A stretch of 64,000 bases of DNA from contig CM049317.1 of NCBI GenBank assembly GCA_026874595.1, positions 42,122,401-42,186,400 on the forward strand, in the 5' to 3' direction. The stretch is from Sipunculus nudus (Eukaryota; Annelida; Sipuncula; Golfingiida; Sipunculidae). The position numbers and the translations under genes are program-made. This document shows, piece after piece, positions 10,483 through 22,094 of this stretch (its first letter is position 1; each line of letters starts with the position of its first letter). Below the pieces are notes generated by a model. That model worked only from the letters and a program-made list of their open reading frames with translations. It did not search any database and was not told where the DNA came from.

Positions 10483-12899
10483 CAAGTGACACATGGGTCA
10501 TGACGCTCAGCTGCCAAGCATGACCTGCGACATCATGGGCTGAGATTCATAACTTCCAGTCAAATTTTGAAGAACCAATTTGCCAATTTGTTGAAATTTT
10601 CTACAACAACAGAAATATATATCACCTATGTCTGATTAAAACACAGTGAATTGATGGTCTGAGGAAAATGTATGATTGTTAAGGTATCCAGAACTATTCC
10701 CATGGCTTACTTGATACCTGTCAGTCTCAAAAGGAACACCACAAAGGGCAAATATAAGATCAAAATATATAGCAAAAAATCAAGGAAATCCATGCAAGAA
10801 TTATTGAGAAACAGGTGCTTCTGTATGAATTTTTATTCAATACAAGCCAACTGTACTGCACTTTCATATATGATGATAATATTTATTAAGAAATATTTGA
10901 CCCAATCCTTTGCAAGATTACATTAATATACGTCCGACTGCCTTCACTTTAACAGTTCTTGAGATAATATGATCAAAAGGAATTTAAAGATGGTTGCCTG
11001 GTGGCCATATTGGACTTCTGACAGGTCTGAAATCAGACAACAACCATTCTCTAAATCGGACCAAAAATTGAAGAAAAATTACTGAAACTTCACTGAAAAA
11101 AGGATTTCTAAGGTGGCTAACTGGCAGACATAATGGATTTCTGACAAGTCTGACATTTGATATCACACATCCTCCAATAAGAGACCAAACTTGGGGCAAA
11201 TTCTCCAAATGATGTTACAGTAATAAATTTCCAAAACAATTCAAAAGGCATGTTCAGGCGCTCATATCAGATTAACAGATATGCAAATGTAAAAGTGTAG
11301 GTCCAATATTTTTTATTATCACTCTGCTTTTCAATGGGTCAGCAGGGTTGGTAAACTGCAAAACCTGAGAGAAAAGAAATGCAGAGAGCATGACTAAGAG
11401 TCTTGTAATAAAATAAAGCCATCCTAAATCAAGTACACATCCACATATTATGAGAACAAACACTTGCTTTTATATGTGGTGATTTATATAAAAATATTCC
11501 GATATCTAGGAAACTAAATTTATTGCTATGATTCCATAAAATAAACTGCAAAATGTTCCCATCATCTTATAAATCAGTAGCTAAACCTTAATACTATACT
11601 CTCATAGTGTTAATTCCTGGCTGAAGTATTCCAACAACAGTGTTTTGTTATGCAGTAAGGAGGTACTTATCACTCACTCTTATCACTTAATAGCCTGATA
11701 CAAAAGGGAGTCATATGTCACCAGTGTCACTCACAATTACAGCCACACAGTGAAATGTACCAGCTGGAGTGCAAGCTTATATATACAAGAAAAATAGGGA
11801 TGGTCTACAAAATAAGTTGACCTGACCTATGACCTTGGTCTTTTGCCCACATATCAACTGGAATCTTTCTAAATGATGGGCAACTACTAACCAACTACAC
11901 CTGGCCGGGTGTAATTACTTGGCAACTAATGAGTGAATAACTTAGACCTGCAACCTTTAACCTCCTGACCATCTGACCTCAAAATCAATTAGTTATTTCT
12001 TCATGCAAAAAGACCCATAAATATGAAGTTTGAATCACATTGAGTGATGCATAGATGTGGCATATGTGAAAGACTGAAGGTTTGGGTTGAACAGTTTTAC
12101 TTGAAATATGTTCACAAGCATTTAGAACAATATTGTGACCTTGACCTTTGACCTTTTGAACTCAACTTCAATAGGCTTCTTCCCTTATTGGTAGGTAAGC
12201 CATATATGACAGTTTGAAAGTATAGATTGAAAAGTTTGCCTGAAAATGACTCCACGCAAGAAGAGGGTGCTGTGAACTTGACCTTTGACCTCAAAATCAA
12301 CAGGTCTTTTCCCCTGTTGGCAGAGAAGCGATATCAGTGCTGAAAGGTTTGGAATGAAAGGTCTACCTTGAAATGTGTCCACAACCTTTTCAAAGAAGTG
12401 GATACTGTGACCCTGACCTTTGACCTTGTGACCTTTGTAGGTGAGCTATATGTGAAAGATCAAAGAATTGGGATGAAAGGTTTGGCTTAAAATGCATCCA
12501 CAGGCTTTTCAAAGAAGTTGGTTCTGTGACCTTGACCTTTGACCTTTGACCTTGTGACCTCAAAATAATTATGGTTCTTCCCCTGTTGGTAGGTGAGCTG
12601 TATGTGAAAGATGGAAGGTTTGGGATGAAAATTGTGGCTAAAAGAATTATTTCTGGGGGGTGCAAACACACCCCATAACTTGGAGAATATAGGTCGCAGT
12701 GACCTAATTTCAGGTTTGCAAGGAGATCTTTTTAGAACCTCTAAGACTGCGTAGGGTTCATGGCCCTTGCCCCTACGGTTAAGATTTGTGCCCTGCTAAC
12801 GGCCGGACTGCCGGCTGGACGGCCAGACGGACAGACGGAAGGACAACGGACAAAGACCCATCTCTATAGCCCAGCATGACTAAAAGTCAGCTGAGCTAA
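10483..12899 (-). mobile_element. Hel-A copy nested in the long-TIR element
   Basis: Bounded by CAAGTGACACATGGGTCATG on the left and AGTCAGCTGAGCTAA on the right, the two Hel-A termini. The opening CAGCTGCCAAGCATGACCTG matches the copy at 15726, so the two form one subfamily. The interior at 12120-12600 holds several tgacctttgacct sites, and a ggacggccagacggacagac-type tract lies just inside the right end. No coding capacity seen. Confidence 0.7.
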
Positions 12900-13101
12900 A
12901 AATCAAAATTAATGTTAATTATTACATTGATAATTATTACAGTACTGTACAAATTAATGTTTATTATTAAATTAATATTATAATTTCTGTAAATATTAAT
13001 AAATATATTACCTGTGAACTATATATAACCAATCAGTGTTAAAATATTGAAAATCTGACTGAAAACATTTTTCATATGTCAATTACAGTGCACAATATAT
13101 T

Positions 13102-15410
13102 AAAGGAACCTCTAGCCTGTAACATGTCAAATCTGAAATAGTAGCCACACCATTGCATAAGCTCATGCAGGGGCCCCGCCCTGAGGGGCATGTCACCCAT
13201 GAAGTGATAACATGGTGCCCATGAGGTGTTCACATGTCAGCTTTGAGGTGATCACATGCCTTGTGCTTGGCTGCACTGATTGAACTCTTGACCTATATCT
13301 AGCTGCACTGAATGAACTCTTGATCTGTTGCCAAATCTGAATTGGCAGTTTCTCAACCTATTTAAAGATACTGACACAATATTGACCTGTTGGTAAATCT
13401 GTTTACACATACTAAAAGACTTTGGCTAAAATGCTTTTTTTTCATGCTGACATATTCATAAACTTTATATCAAAATGTCTAGAATAATAAAAGATGCAGT
13501 CCTTTCATTGTAAAAGGTCCAATAATTCTGCCAAAAATCATTCAAGTAAACTTGAACAAAGGCCACCTAAGAATATTTTTTGTGCAATGTTACAGATGTT
13601 ATAAGTGAAACAATAATTTTGTAGAAGAACAGTTTTGCAGTCCACTGTTTAAAATAGACATGATAATGGCCATAAGACTAACTTAAGTTTTCTGATATGA
13701 CTGAAAGAACCATGTCCTAGGATAATTCTTTTGAAAAATTGAACAATTCATTTTGACAGTTTCATCATAAACATTTTAAGCCGAAAGAGGCTAAAATTAT
13801 GAGGGTTTGTCCATAAAAAAACAGGTCCAAGAAGGTGGCACCACAAAATTTGCAACTTCAAATATGAGTCATGTGACCAACATTTGCACAATACTTGGTA
13901 ATGCTAGCTACTGTCATTTCTGAGATTACACTGTCAGTATGCTTACCTGGCCAAATGACTGTTCAAATTCCTGTAACTCCACTAAAAGTAATCAAATGCA
14001 AACCATTTGAACAAACTTGAGAGGGTCTGCCTATGGGATCATTTCTGTAAAATATTGAACAATTTGGCTATACGGTTTACAAGGAAAAGACTTTTAAAAG
14101 TTGTTCAGCTTTTTCCCTATAAAATCTAAGTAAATGAAGATAGCAAAAAAATAAGCTGAATCCTACAATATTGGTATGTGAAAGATTCTTGCATAAAATC
14201 TTGGGATGGTAGCTCCTGCTATTCCTGAGATATTATGGGTTACTGTACAGATGACCAATGACCCCCGTACAAAAAAAGGTCAATGCAGGTTGCGCCACCA
14301 ATACCTGAATTTCATATATGACTTATGTGACCAACACTGGCATAAAATTTGGTGATGATACCTCCGGCTGTTTCTGAGACTGTCATTCTAGTATGCTTTT
14401 TATGACAGATGACTATGTTCAACTTCCTGTAACTTAGCCAAAATTCACCAAACTTGAACCATTCAAACAAACTTGAGGAAGATGGTATAAAAGATTATTT
14501 CTGTGAAATATTGAACAATTTGGCTTGACCGTTTAGGAGGAGAAGATTTTTAAAGGCTTTTTAGCTTTTTTCTCTAGTAAATCTAAGAAAATGCAGATTT
14601 TTCAGATGGCTAATTTTTACATTAAATTTCATGATGCTAGCTCCAGTCGTTTTTGAAATAGTATTGGTAACGTACAGATGACGGACGCCGCCACACCATC
14701 GCATTAGCTCATCAGTTCACTAAATATTACTACAGATGCATATTTAATGCAAAATTATAATACAGATATATACTGAACAGTGACCACTTGAACAAACTTC
14801 AGAAAGCACTACCCTAGGATCATATCTATGGGATAATAAACAAATTGGCCATATGGTTTCAGAGAAGTTTTTTGTAGCCCTCAGTATGATATAGGCACTG
14901 ATGACCCCTGTACAAAAAAGGCCGATGCAGGTGGCACCACCAATACCTCAATTTCAGATATGACTCAAGTGATCAACATTGGCATAAAATTTGGTGATGA
15001 TAGCTCCAGCCGTTTCTGAGATTGAAATTTTAGTATGCTTTTTTGGACAGATGACTAAGTTCAACTTCCTGTAACTCGGCCAAAAATCATCGAACTGCAA
15101 CCATTCGTACGAACTTGAGAGAGATTGTTTCTGGGATTATATCTGTGAAATATTGGACAATTAGCTGGACGGTTTCAGAGAAGAAGAATTTTAAAGGTTG
15201 TTAAGCTTTTCTCCCTATAAAATCTAATAAAATGCAGATTGCCAAAAAATAAACAAAATCCAATAGAGTTTTTTAGATGACTGATTTCTTGCATAAAGTT
15301 TGGTGATGCTAGCTCCTGCCATTTTTGAGATAGTATGTGTTAACATACGGACGATGGACGACACGTGACTTATAACGCTGCACCATCGCATAAGCTCACC
15401 GGTTCGGTAA
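13102..15410 (-). mobile_element. Hel-B body and 5' end
   Basis: Matches 31000-33353 in the complete Hel-B copy: the accattgcataagctcatgc internal motif near 13150, TGATCA-bearing subrepeats near 13190-13260, then ggtggcaccac and tagctcc-type segments. It ends with CACCATCGCATAAGCTCACC and GGTTCGGTAA at 15410. A second, degraded end-like motif at about 14690-14724 suggests internal duplication. Confidence 0.65.
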
Positions 15411-15589
15411 AAAATATACCAATGACCATTTTAAGAATCAAATTTGATAAAATTCCATTTCAGTTATCAGTTTTAAAGTGATAATTATGCTGACATAATG
15501 ATCCTTAGTAGCTGGCAGCTCCAAGATGCTAATAAATAAATTTTACCAAAATTTGAGGCTCAAAATTGGTCATCATATACACTAAGGAA

Positions 15590-15725
15590 CAAGTGGCCCA
15601 TGGGTGATGACGCTCAGCTGATTAACAATTGAATCTTGATTTAATAAAGTTATATTCCTGAAAAAAAGTCTCCAGCTTCAGCAATTCTCATGTTAGGTGA
15701 GTAAATATATTTCCTGATTTTAAAA
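15590..15725 (-). mobile_element. Hel-A 3' end fragment
   Basis: CAAGTGGCCCATGGGTGATG, then GCTCAGCTGATT, is a second Hel-A terminus only 136 bp before the next one. Its interior (aaagtctccagcttcagcaa) matches the inner part of other Hel-A copies, so the next element was inserted into it. Confidence 0.6.
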
Positions 15726-15893
15726 CAAGTGACCCATGGGTCATGACGCTCAGCTGACAAGCATGATCTGTATTTAAAGCCTTCCCCAACACCTGTCCTG
15801 CTATGGTATCAAAGGGCAAGCATATAACAATAATTGCATAACTATAACATTATATGTGAACTGTTAGATTACTATTTAAGTGAAGGCCTTATA

Positions 15894-17640
15894 TCAATTA
15901 ACTGAGTGAAACTGGAAAACATTTTTAGGAACAACAGTAAACAGGATTTTGTGATCAGACCAGGAACTCTCTATTACAGAAGTTGATGTATTAGGGAAGT
16001 TTGAAAACACAAGATCAATAATACTGCCATGATCATTTGTGTTTTCCGTCATAAGCTGCTGACACTGAAGAAGATGTGTGAGATCATCCAATACACAAGT
16101 ATTTTTTTTTATTACTGACATCAATGTTGAAATCTCCCATAACTAACAATGGTTTTTGTGTGTCCACAAATGTTAAAAGCTCTTCAAGTTTTGAAAGAAG
16201 GTCGGTCTGTTTAGATTGTGGTGATCTGTATATACTAATCAGTTGCAAGGTAGATGTTGGTTGATTTATTAATAACGCCGATGCATCAATCTTACCACTT
16301 GACCTGTGATGCATTTCAACAAATGGGTATAGATGTTCATGCACATAAAATGCTAATCCATAGGGTGATCGTTTGGTTGCAATGTGTCATACCCGTGTTG
16401 AGATGGTCATTTCTGATCAGTCTGAAATGTTGGATAAAATATGAATCATCAGTATCAGATGAGCATAGGCGTGTTTCAGCTAAAGCAATAATGTGAGTAT
16501 TGAGGATAAGGCAATCAGATGTAATATCTTTGAAATGCGAATGGAGAGATCGTGTATTATGGAATATTATTTTGAGTACATCATTTGGTATTGTTATTGG
16601 TGACATGAAATTTAGAGTAAGTTTGGCCCCGTGACGTAGCCTTGCCATCTCATTTGTCACCTGTGGATCAGTTGTTATTTTGCTTTCATTTAAATTTAAT
16701 ATGTAAAAACCATCCTTTTTTCTCGCACTGCTGAATGCAACATAATGTCCATGCATCAGTTTTCTGGTGCTTGTCATGTCAACAACCACTTGATCAAGTG
16801 AACTGCCTTGTGCTTTCCATATTGTTTTAGCAGCACCTATCTTCAATGGGAATTGTGAACGAGTTACCAGTATATGTCGCCTTCCTGTATGGAAGGTGCG
16901 TTTTATCACAAACAGTGGTGTCCATGATTTTGGCATGGCTTGATTGTAAAATGCAGCATAATTTCTTCTAGTGTCTGACCCAATGTCAACATTTTCAAAC
17001 TCGACCCAAAGAATGCTGGGAACAGTTTTGCTGTGAATATACTGTATATATTTCTAAACACAGGAACAACCATTTGTGATTCCATCATGAACTGCAACAT
17101 TGCAGGTGACATCATATGTTAAACCAACAGCTATCTGAAGTGTTTTTAGCAGACCAGCAGTTTTTGATGGGTTATCAGGTATTCTCAAAAGAATATCTTT
17201 CTTTACATTTTCTGTGACATCTGTTATTACTGTATCCATGGCTGTAATTATTACTTTGGTTGTATTTGTACACTGGAAAATTTGCATGTTATGGCTGTCT
17301 ACATTGGAGTTATTTGTATACAAATGTGTAACTGCCGATGGATATGATGAATTCACAGTGACAAGGCGAGATTTCAGCAGATCAATATCATTTTTTGTGT
17401 GGTGTCCTTCATGTAACCTATCAAGCAGTTGTGCATAGCCATTGTCATTTTTTTGTCGCATGATCTCAGTAAGCTCATACATGTAGAAATTGTCTGCCCA
17501 CAGGTTGAGTGCAAGAGGACCATAACTGTCGGACAAGTTTTTGAAAATCTAGTTGTCCATAACTGGTTGAAGTTGGAACAGGTCTCCAATGACTATTACA
17601 TGAATGTCACCAAATGGTTTTTTATAAAACAAACAGTTTC
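15894..17640 (-). pseudogene. Helitron helicase C-terminal half fused to AP-type endonuclease, broken
   Basis: Order on the minus strand: helicase motif II region (FGDIHVIVIGDLFQLQPV, near 17640-17540); ELTEIMRQK; a DILLRIPDNPSKTAG segment; VAVHDGITNG; motif V-like AAKTIWKAQGSSLDQVVV; motif VI-like HYVAFSSARKKDGFYIL. Then comes an endonuclease/exonuclease/phosphatase-type domain with LKIIFHNTRSLHSHF, ALAETRL, GDFNID and SWSDHKIL. The helicase part keeps one frame across two in-frame TAG codons (about 17538 and 17051). Two frameshifts follow in the endonuclease, near 16345-16400 and in the poly-T run at about 16100-16110. The N-terminal Rep (HUH) domain and helicase motif I are absent: the match stops at about 17640. 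A Helitron helicase followed by an endonuclease is typical of animal Helentron-type elements. Non-functional as it stands. Confidence 0.88.
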
Positions 17641-17876
17641 AAAATCGATCAAGAACTAAACAAGAAGAAGCAAAAGGAGAAGATTGCATAAATTTGCATA
17701 ATTATTGAATGTAAACATTTTTTGTACAATTTTGAAAAGCCACACTGGAGCCTATCAGATAAAACCAATAGAAGCAAAACCAGTCAAGAGATAAAAGAAT
17801 AGAAGCAGTTTTTATGATTTTGAAAAAGTTTGCATAAATGTGCATAATAAATGAATTTCAAAATTCTGTGTTTCAG

Positions 17877-18252
17877 TTTGATTGCCCACACCTGGCCCTA
17901 TCAGAGAGTGAGTGTTGTGGCCAAACAACAAAATCCAGCCACCAAAAAAACCAAAATAGCGCTGGCAGATACCACAGGATGCATTAAATGTGTAGCCAGT
18001 GTTGGAGAACAAGTGGACAAGTTAAAGGAGGGGAAATCCTACATTATAAGAAATTTCAATGTTGGCAGAAGAAATATGTTTTTCACAAGCTCAACGGCCA
18101 TAACTGCTTGTGCATCACAGACAATTCCAGTTGAAATCACTGCAAGTGCCAGAAGATTAGTGGATAACAAAACTCCACCATGACAAGATATTGTCCACAT
18201 AAAGAACAACACCCAGGACCAGCTGGTCACTCTAACTGGCGTTATAGAAAAG
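17877..18252 (+). pseudogene. RPA-like OB-fold protein, first visible exon (with a premature stop)
   Basis: After a tgtgtttcag acceptor, the plus strand encodes VSVVAKQQNPATKKTKIALA, then DTTGCIKCVASVGEQVDKLK and EGKSYIIRNFNVGRR. This is the OB-fold pattern of replication protein A large-subunit DNA-binding domains, which bind single-stranded DNA. A TGA at 18181 interrupts the frame, which then continues as QDIVHIKNNTQDQLVTLTGV and IEK to a GTAGGT donor at 18253, so the exon was once open throughout. RPA-like proteins are often carried by Helitrons, and the neighbourhood supports that, but the gene runs opposite to the helicase. An independent host paralogue is the alternative. Confidence 0.7.
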
Positions 18253-19854
18253 GTAGGTTTCACAGCGGTTATAAGTTCATAATGCACTTACTTAATCATT
18301 CCATTATTCTCATAACATAAATGACATGCACATATTTATTCACTCATATTACAAACATATTTTTCTGGTTGTACATTTTCTACAGTTCAAATATACTTTT
18401 ATTTCAGACGTATAATGTGCCAGAATTTTTTTTTCTGTAATGTGTATCGATCTTAGCAAGCTTTTCCCATTAATATCAAAGTGCACAAAAAGTCACACTG
18501 GCTTCTAATCCACCTGATCCTAATAAACTTCTGACCCATTTAGGTGTAAATAAATAGTGAGGTATTTCACCTGCATTAACTTAAACAGTTTAATCAGCCT
18601 GATTAGTATCACCTCAACTTCAATAAAAGGCATGTGTTATGCATGATAATTTTATTACATCCATTAACATCTGCATATATGGTTTTCCATTTATCTATTT
18701 TATAACTCAGATGCTGTGAGTTTGGGTACATTGTAGTGACTGTACACTCACAAATGATCCACTGGTTGCACAAAACACTCCATGATCCAAGGATCATTTG
18801 TCCACCATGGTACAGAATATTTCATACACTTGATGTTTATCATTATTACTCCTGCCAACGAAGGTGGCACAGGGTTATGGGATTGACAGTGTCCTTGTGT
18901 GCACGTGTGTCCGGGCCATATCTCCTAAAGTTCTCAGTGTATTTCGAGGAAATTTTGTGGATGGGTGGGCAATGGGTGAAAGTAGAAAAATTTTAAATAT
19001 GGGACAGCTTGGTTCAATTTAAATGCGGATACGGATCCAGATCCATCTGAAATTGTTGGTTTTTTGCCTGCCATCTCACATGTTTTTCCATACTCATCTC
19101 CAGAAATAAACCGATCTACCCCATCAAAGAAAGGGTTCTTTCTTTGTGTGTGGCCCACACTCCCACAAAAGTTCATTAAAATAAATAGTGAACTTTTTTA
19201 GATATCCTGCAGACAAGGAAGGTATATTTAATGTTCATTGGCTATATAGTTAGTAAAAGACCATTTGTCTTTGTCATGGTGACGTTGAAAGGGTAGAATG
19301 ATGAAGACCTCATAAAAACGTCATGTAGTCGTGACAAACTGCTGGTTGCTGGCATTCTGCACAGAGGTCTCTCCGCTACACTTTCGTATGAGTGTAGCGG
19401 AGAGATCCATGTGGGTGCTATGCAGGTGTCAATCACAGAAGACCCCAATTCCCCCCCCGTGATGTCACATGTATGCTCACACATGACCCGTTAGGCCCTT
19501 TTATAATTCATCATCAGTCAGTCAGAGCCTGTACAAAACAACATATACTATACATTTTTATAAGTTTTTCACAACAAAAAATCTCAAAATGCTAGATAAT
19601 GATTTTAAATGAACTTTTGTGGAAGGATGGGCAATAGGCATTTGTTTCAAATTATGTTAATAATCAATACTACCTAATGTTTTCAATTAATTTCACTGAT
19701 TAATGTGGGATGTCTGGATATGGGTTGAATACATACATTTTTGAGGAGGGCCTGGATTCCACGTGGATATATATAGTTGGCGGGGGTTTGCACTCTGTGT
19801 TTCCCACTCTTCCATGTTTTTGCTGACCTTTTGTTTACAACTTTTCTTTCTCAG
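18253..19854 (+). other. Intron of the RPA-like gene
   Basis: A GTAGGT donor at 18253 and a ttgtttacaacttttctttctcag-type acceptor ending at 19854 join two exons in phase 0. The interior is AT-rich and noncoding. It includes a ctcctgccaacgaaggtggc palindromic motif near 18850 and a 14-bp-stem hairpin at 19369-19404. Confidence 0.65.
19369..19404. other. Perfect hairpin, 14-bp stem and 8-base loop
   Basis: CTCTCCGCTACACT, loop TTCGTATG, AGTGTAGCGGAGAG. The stem is GC-rich in an AT-rich intron, which suggests the terminus or core of an unrecognised mobile element. Confidence 0.85.
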
Positions 19855-20076
19855 GATGAACCCGTCAAAACTGTGTACTCAGGTGGTGTACCAACCGATG
19901 TACGGAATATAGTCATCAAAGATGAGACGGGAGAACTAAAAGTGGCCCTTTGGAGGGACTCAGCCTCTTCACCTGTGAAGGCAGGTGACTGTGTCAGGTT
20001 TACTCACATGACCTGCCATGAGGACAAGTTCTATAAAGAGAGGATGATAGCCTCAACATCAAAATCAAAGATTAAG
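19855..20076 (+). CDS. RPA-like OB-fold protein, second exon
   Basis: Follows a strong pyrimidine-rich ctcag acceptor and encodes DEPVKTVYSGGVPTDVRNIV, then IKDETGELKVALWRDSASSP and VKAGDCVRFTHMTCHEDKFY, ending KSKIK before GTGAGT at 20077. Gxxxxxxxxxxx(V/I)KDETGELKVALW and GDxVRxTHM are characteristic of RPA-type OB folds. It is open throughout, with phase-0 boundaries that join cleanly to IEK of the previous exon and ITEP of the next. Intact splice sites and frame suggest decay is recent or limited to the single TGA upstream. Confidence 0.75.
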
Positions 20077-20624
20077 GTGAGTTATATAAGCTTCTGTTCA
20101 GGTATATGACCTTTCTTTCACACATTATAGATTTCAGTATTCTTAGATACTAACACTTTGCACATTTGTGCTCATTGATAAAAAACATTTAATAAATGTT
20201 CAGAAACATCATTTAAACAATTCTACTAGAACCTGTAACAGAACAGCTGGGATTCTGTACACTATCATGTAATGATATGGGTAACAAAAATCAATTTTGC
20301 AGCATGAATAATTTATAAATTAAAAGAGTAATCAGAGAGTTGAAGTTTGATTCAAACTTAGCTGTCAACTGGATCATGAGCAACACTAAAACAAGATGAC
20401 CTCTGGGCTTGTGCACCAACATATCAGATTCCTGTGATCCAAAATGAGAGTAAAATTTGTTTCATAATGTCTATAAATTAGTGTCTGTCATTTCTTGGAC
20501 TGAATACTATATAGTACATGGCTTTTCTCTTTTGAATATCCATGTTTCTGTTAATGTTGTTCAGAGTATAACCAAATTTACTTATTTATAATTCTAGTTC
20601 ATAAGTTAATTTTATCCTTTGCAG

Positions 20625-20838
20625 ATCACAGAGCCAGAGACCAAACATGTGAAATTGACATTCCTGGGGATTAACAGCAAAGAGGATGATGTGTATTCTT
20701 TGCTTGTTGAAACAGAAACGTCAGAATTCCTAACCATCCAAGCTAATAAAGCTATTCTGTATCAAACATTCAGAGCCAGTGATGATGAGGATTTGCTGAC
20801 ACACATGTGTGACAGACAACTGGCAAGTACACTGAAAG
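20625..20838 (+). CDS. RPA-like OB-fold protein, third exon
   Basis: A tatcctttgcag acceptor precedes ITEPETKHVKLTFLGINSKE, followed by DDVYSLLVETETSEFLTIQA. The exon ends TLKG at a GTAATG donor at 20839 (phase 1). It continues the reading frame of the exon at 19855-20076. The segment looks like the start of a further OB domain; later exons were not found before the MITE at 20997 or the element end at 21503. Functional status unknown. Confidence 0.65.
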
Positions 20839-20996
20839 GTAATGACTCGTCAATAATCTTTTCATATCCTGCTTACAACAGTAAAGTCTTTTACTCCCAA
20901 AACCAGTAGATAGCAACACACTTGCTGTTTTCCAATTCCCCAATTTAGATATTACTAATATTTATGTATCATAAGACAGATGTTCATCATGTATTA

Positions 20997-21303
20997 GGCC
21001 AAAAAAAATAAAAGGTGTGGTTCTCAGGCACCGCCCGCGTCAATTTAACCCTCCGCATCAAACAGTTTTAATTTGATTTTTATCTTTCAAGAAGATAAAA
21101 TAATAAAATTTTGATACGATTTCTTTTGTAATGTAGTGCTTTTACCTGTTTAGCAAAAACAACCTGTTATTTTTAATGCTTTTACCTGATCATATAACAT
21201 TTTTATCGAAACATACAAAAAAAGTAAAAAATAAAATACCAACCGCCCTCAGTGATTTCTGAAAAAAAGTGCCTGAGAAACAAACCTTTTTATTTTTTTG
21301 GCC
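20997..21303. mobile_element. PIF/Harbinger-like MITE, 307 bp
   Basis: Terminal inverted repeats of about 35 bp start GGCCAAAAAAAATAAAAGG on the left and, reverse-complemented, GGCCAAAAAAATAAAAAGG on the right; both reach TTCTCAGGCAC. Flanking TTA at 20994-20996 and 21304-21306 is a 3-bp target duplication. A TWA duplication with GG-starting TIRs is typical of the PIF/Harbinger superfamily. There is no coding capacity. Confidence 0.88.
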
Positions 21304-21503
21304 TTAAATTTATAATTTTTATCAACATGCAGACATCAACAGATAAGACATAAACAAATAAGACAATTCTGAAATGATTACAAATGATCCATTCAGTGTG
21401 TTCATGTAGTTTTATTGTACTTACAGGAACAAAGCACTTGATGGACGGAGGACGGACAATTGTGATCGCTATAGCTCAGATGACTTACAGTCAGCTGAGC
21501 TAA

Positions 21504-21638
21504 CAATATACTAACCGTATATAGAATTTAATATTTTTTAGGTCCAACAATTTCAAAATATTTGTTGTTAAAGGACAGTGAGACGGGTGACAAAGAACCA
21601 TCCCTACAGCTCAGATGACTTGCAGTCAATTGAGCTAA
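21504..21638 (-). mobile_element. Second Hel-A 5' end
   Basis: acgggtgacaaagaaccatc is followed by CAGCTCAGATGACTTGCAGT and CAATTGAGCTAA, a diverged copy of the terminus that ends at 21503. It may pair with the extra 3' end at 15590, giving one Hel-A nested in another. Confidence 0.55.
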
Positions 21639-21739
21639 AAATGGTCTGAAACTATAATGGTTTTTTTTTGTGCCCTCATGACAGACATCCAGCCTATGAT
21701 TTATAGTCACTTTACAGCCTCAGATGAAGTTTATCAGTA

Positions 21740-21770
21740 GCTTTTGGCAACTTCATGTTGCCTTCATCAG
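21740..21770 (-). ncRNA. Hammerhead-like motif, degenerate (speculative)
   Basis: The minus strand reads CTGATGA, then stem AGGCAAC/GTTGCC around ATGAA, then AAAA where a hammerhead needs GAAA. The order core-stem II-core is hammerhead-like, but a cleavage triplet and stems I and III are not convincing. It may equally be the conserved tail of an unrecognised retroelement. Confidence 0.25.
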
Positions 21771-21776
21771 CTAGCT

Positions 21777-22094
21777 TGTTAATGAACAAAAGATAAATCT
21801 GTTTTATCTTGTGAAAAGTACTTACTGCCAATCATTATGACAAGCATTACAGACCAACCGTTTTATCTTTGAAAATAAGTACTTACTGACAGTGACCATA
21901 ACCTCTGGATAAACATCAAAAGTGATGAGCGGGATGGGTAATGTCCTCAAGAAGAGCTTCAGGACACTGCTGATCGTATTGATGTCATCATATCGATTGG
22001 TTGAAATGTCTATTGTTTCAATATCTGCAATGATTAATAAATCATTTATAAATCATTTAATTATTTAATCACTGTGATCAGTATTGTAAAGGGC
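21777..22094. other. Noncoding, nothing recognised
   Basis: AT-rich sequence with no coding or repeat signature that I can name. Confidence 0.4.

Larger units (their letters stand above)
9479..13101. mobile_element. Element with about 190-bp terminal inverted repeats, interrupted by Hel-A
   Basis: The sequence from 9479 (TAATATATTATGCATTGTAA) to about 9660 reappears inverted at about 12905-13101, including tttcagtcagattttcaata and the acaggtaatatatttattaa motif. Removing the nested Hel-A copy (10483-12899) leaves about 1.2 kb. This fits a long-TIR or foldback non-autonomous DNA transposon. I see no transposase, and the target duplication is unclear. Confidence 0.6.
15726..21503 (-). mobile_element. 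Candidate autonomous Hel-A Helitron, 5.8 kb, decayed
   Basis: The left terminus CAAGTGACCCATGGGTCATG and the right terminus TAGCTCAGATGACTTACAGT plus CAGCTGAGCTAA are the two ends of family Hel-A. Between them lie the helicase-endonuclease pseudogene on the minus strand (15894-17640) and RPA-like exons on the plus strand. With the CCTTG/palindrome end taken as 3', the endonuclease ends about 170 bp before the element's 3' end, as expected for the C-terminal domain of a Helitron polyprotein. The Rep nuclease and N-terminal helicase are missing. That the two termini belong to one insertion is inference; a second right-hand terminus lies at 21638. Confidence 0.5.

Noticed and set aside
17214-17659. 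Plus-strand ORFs over the helicase region
   Set aside because: They overlap conserved minus-strand helicase motifs and show no motif themselves.
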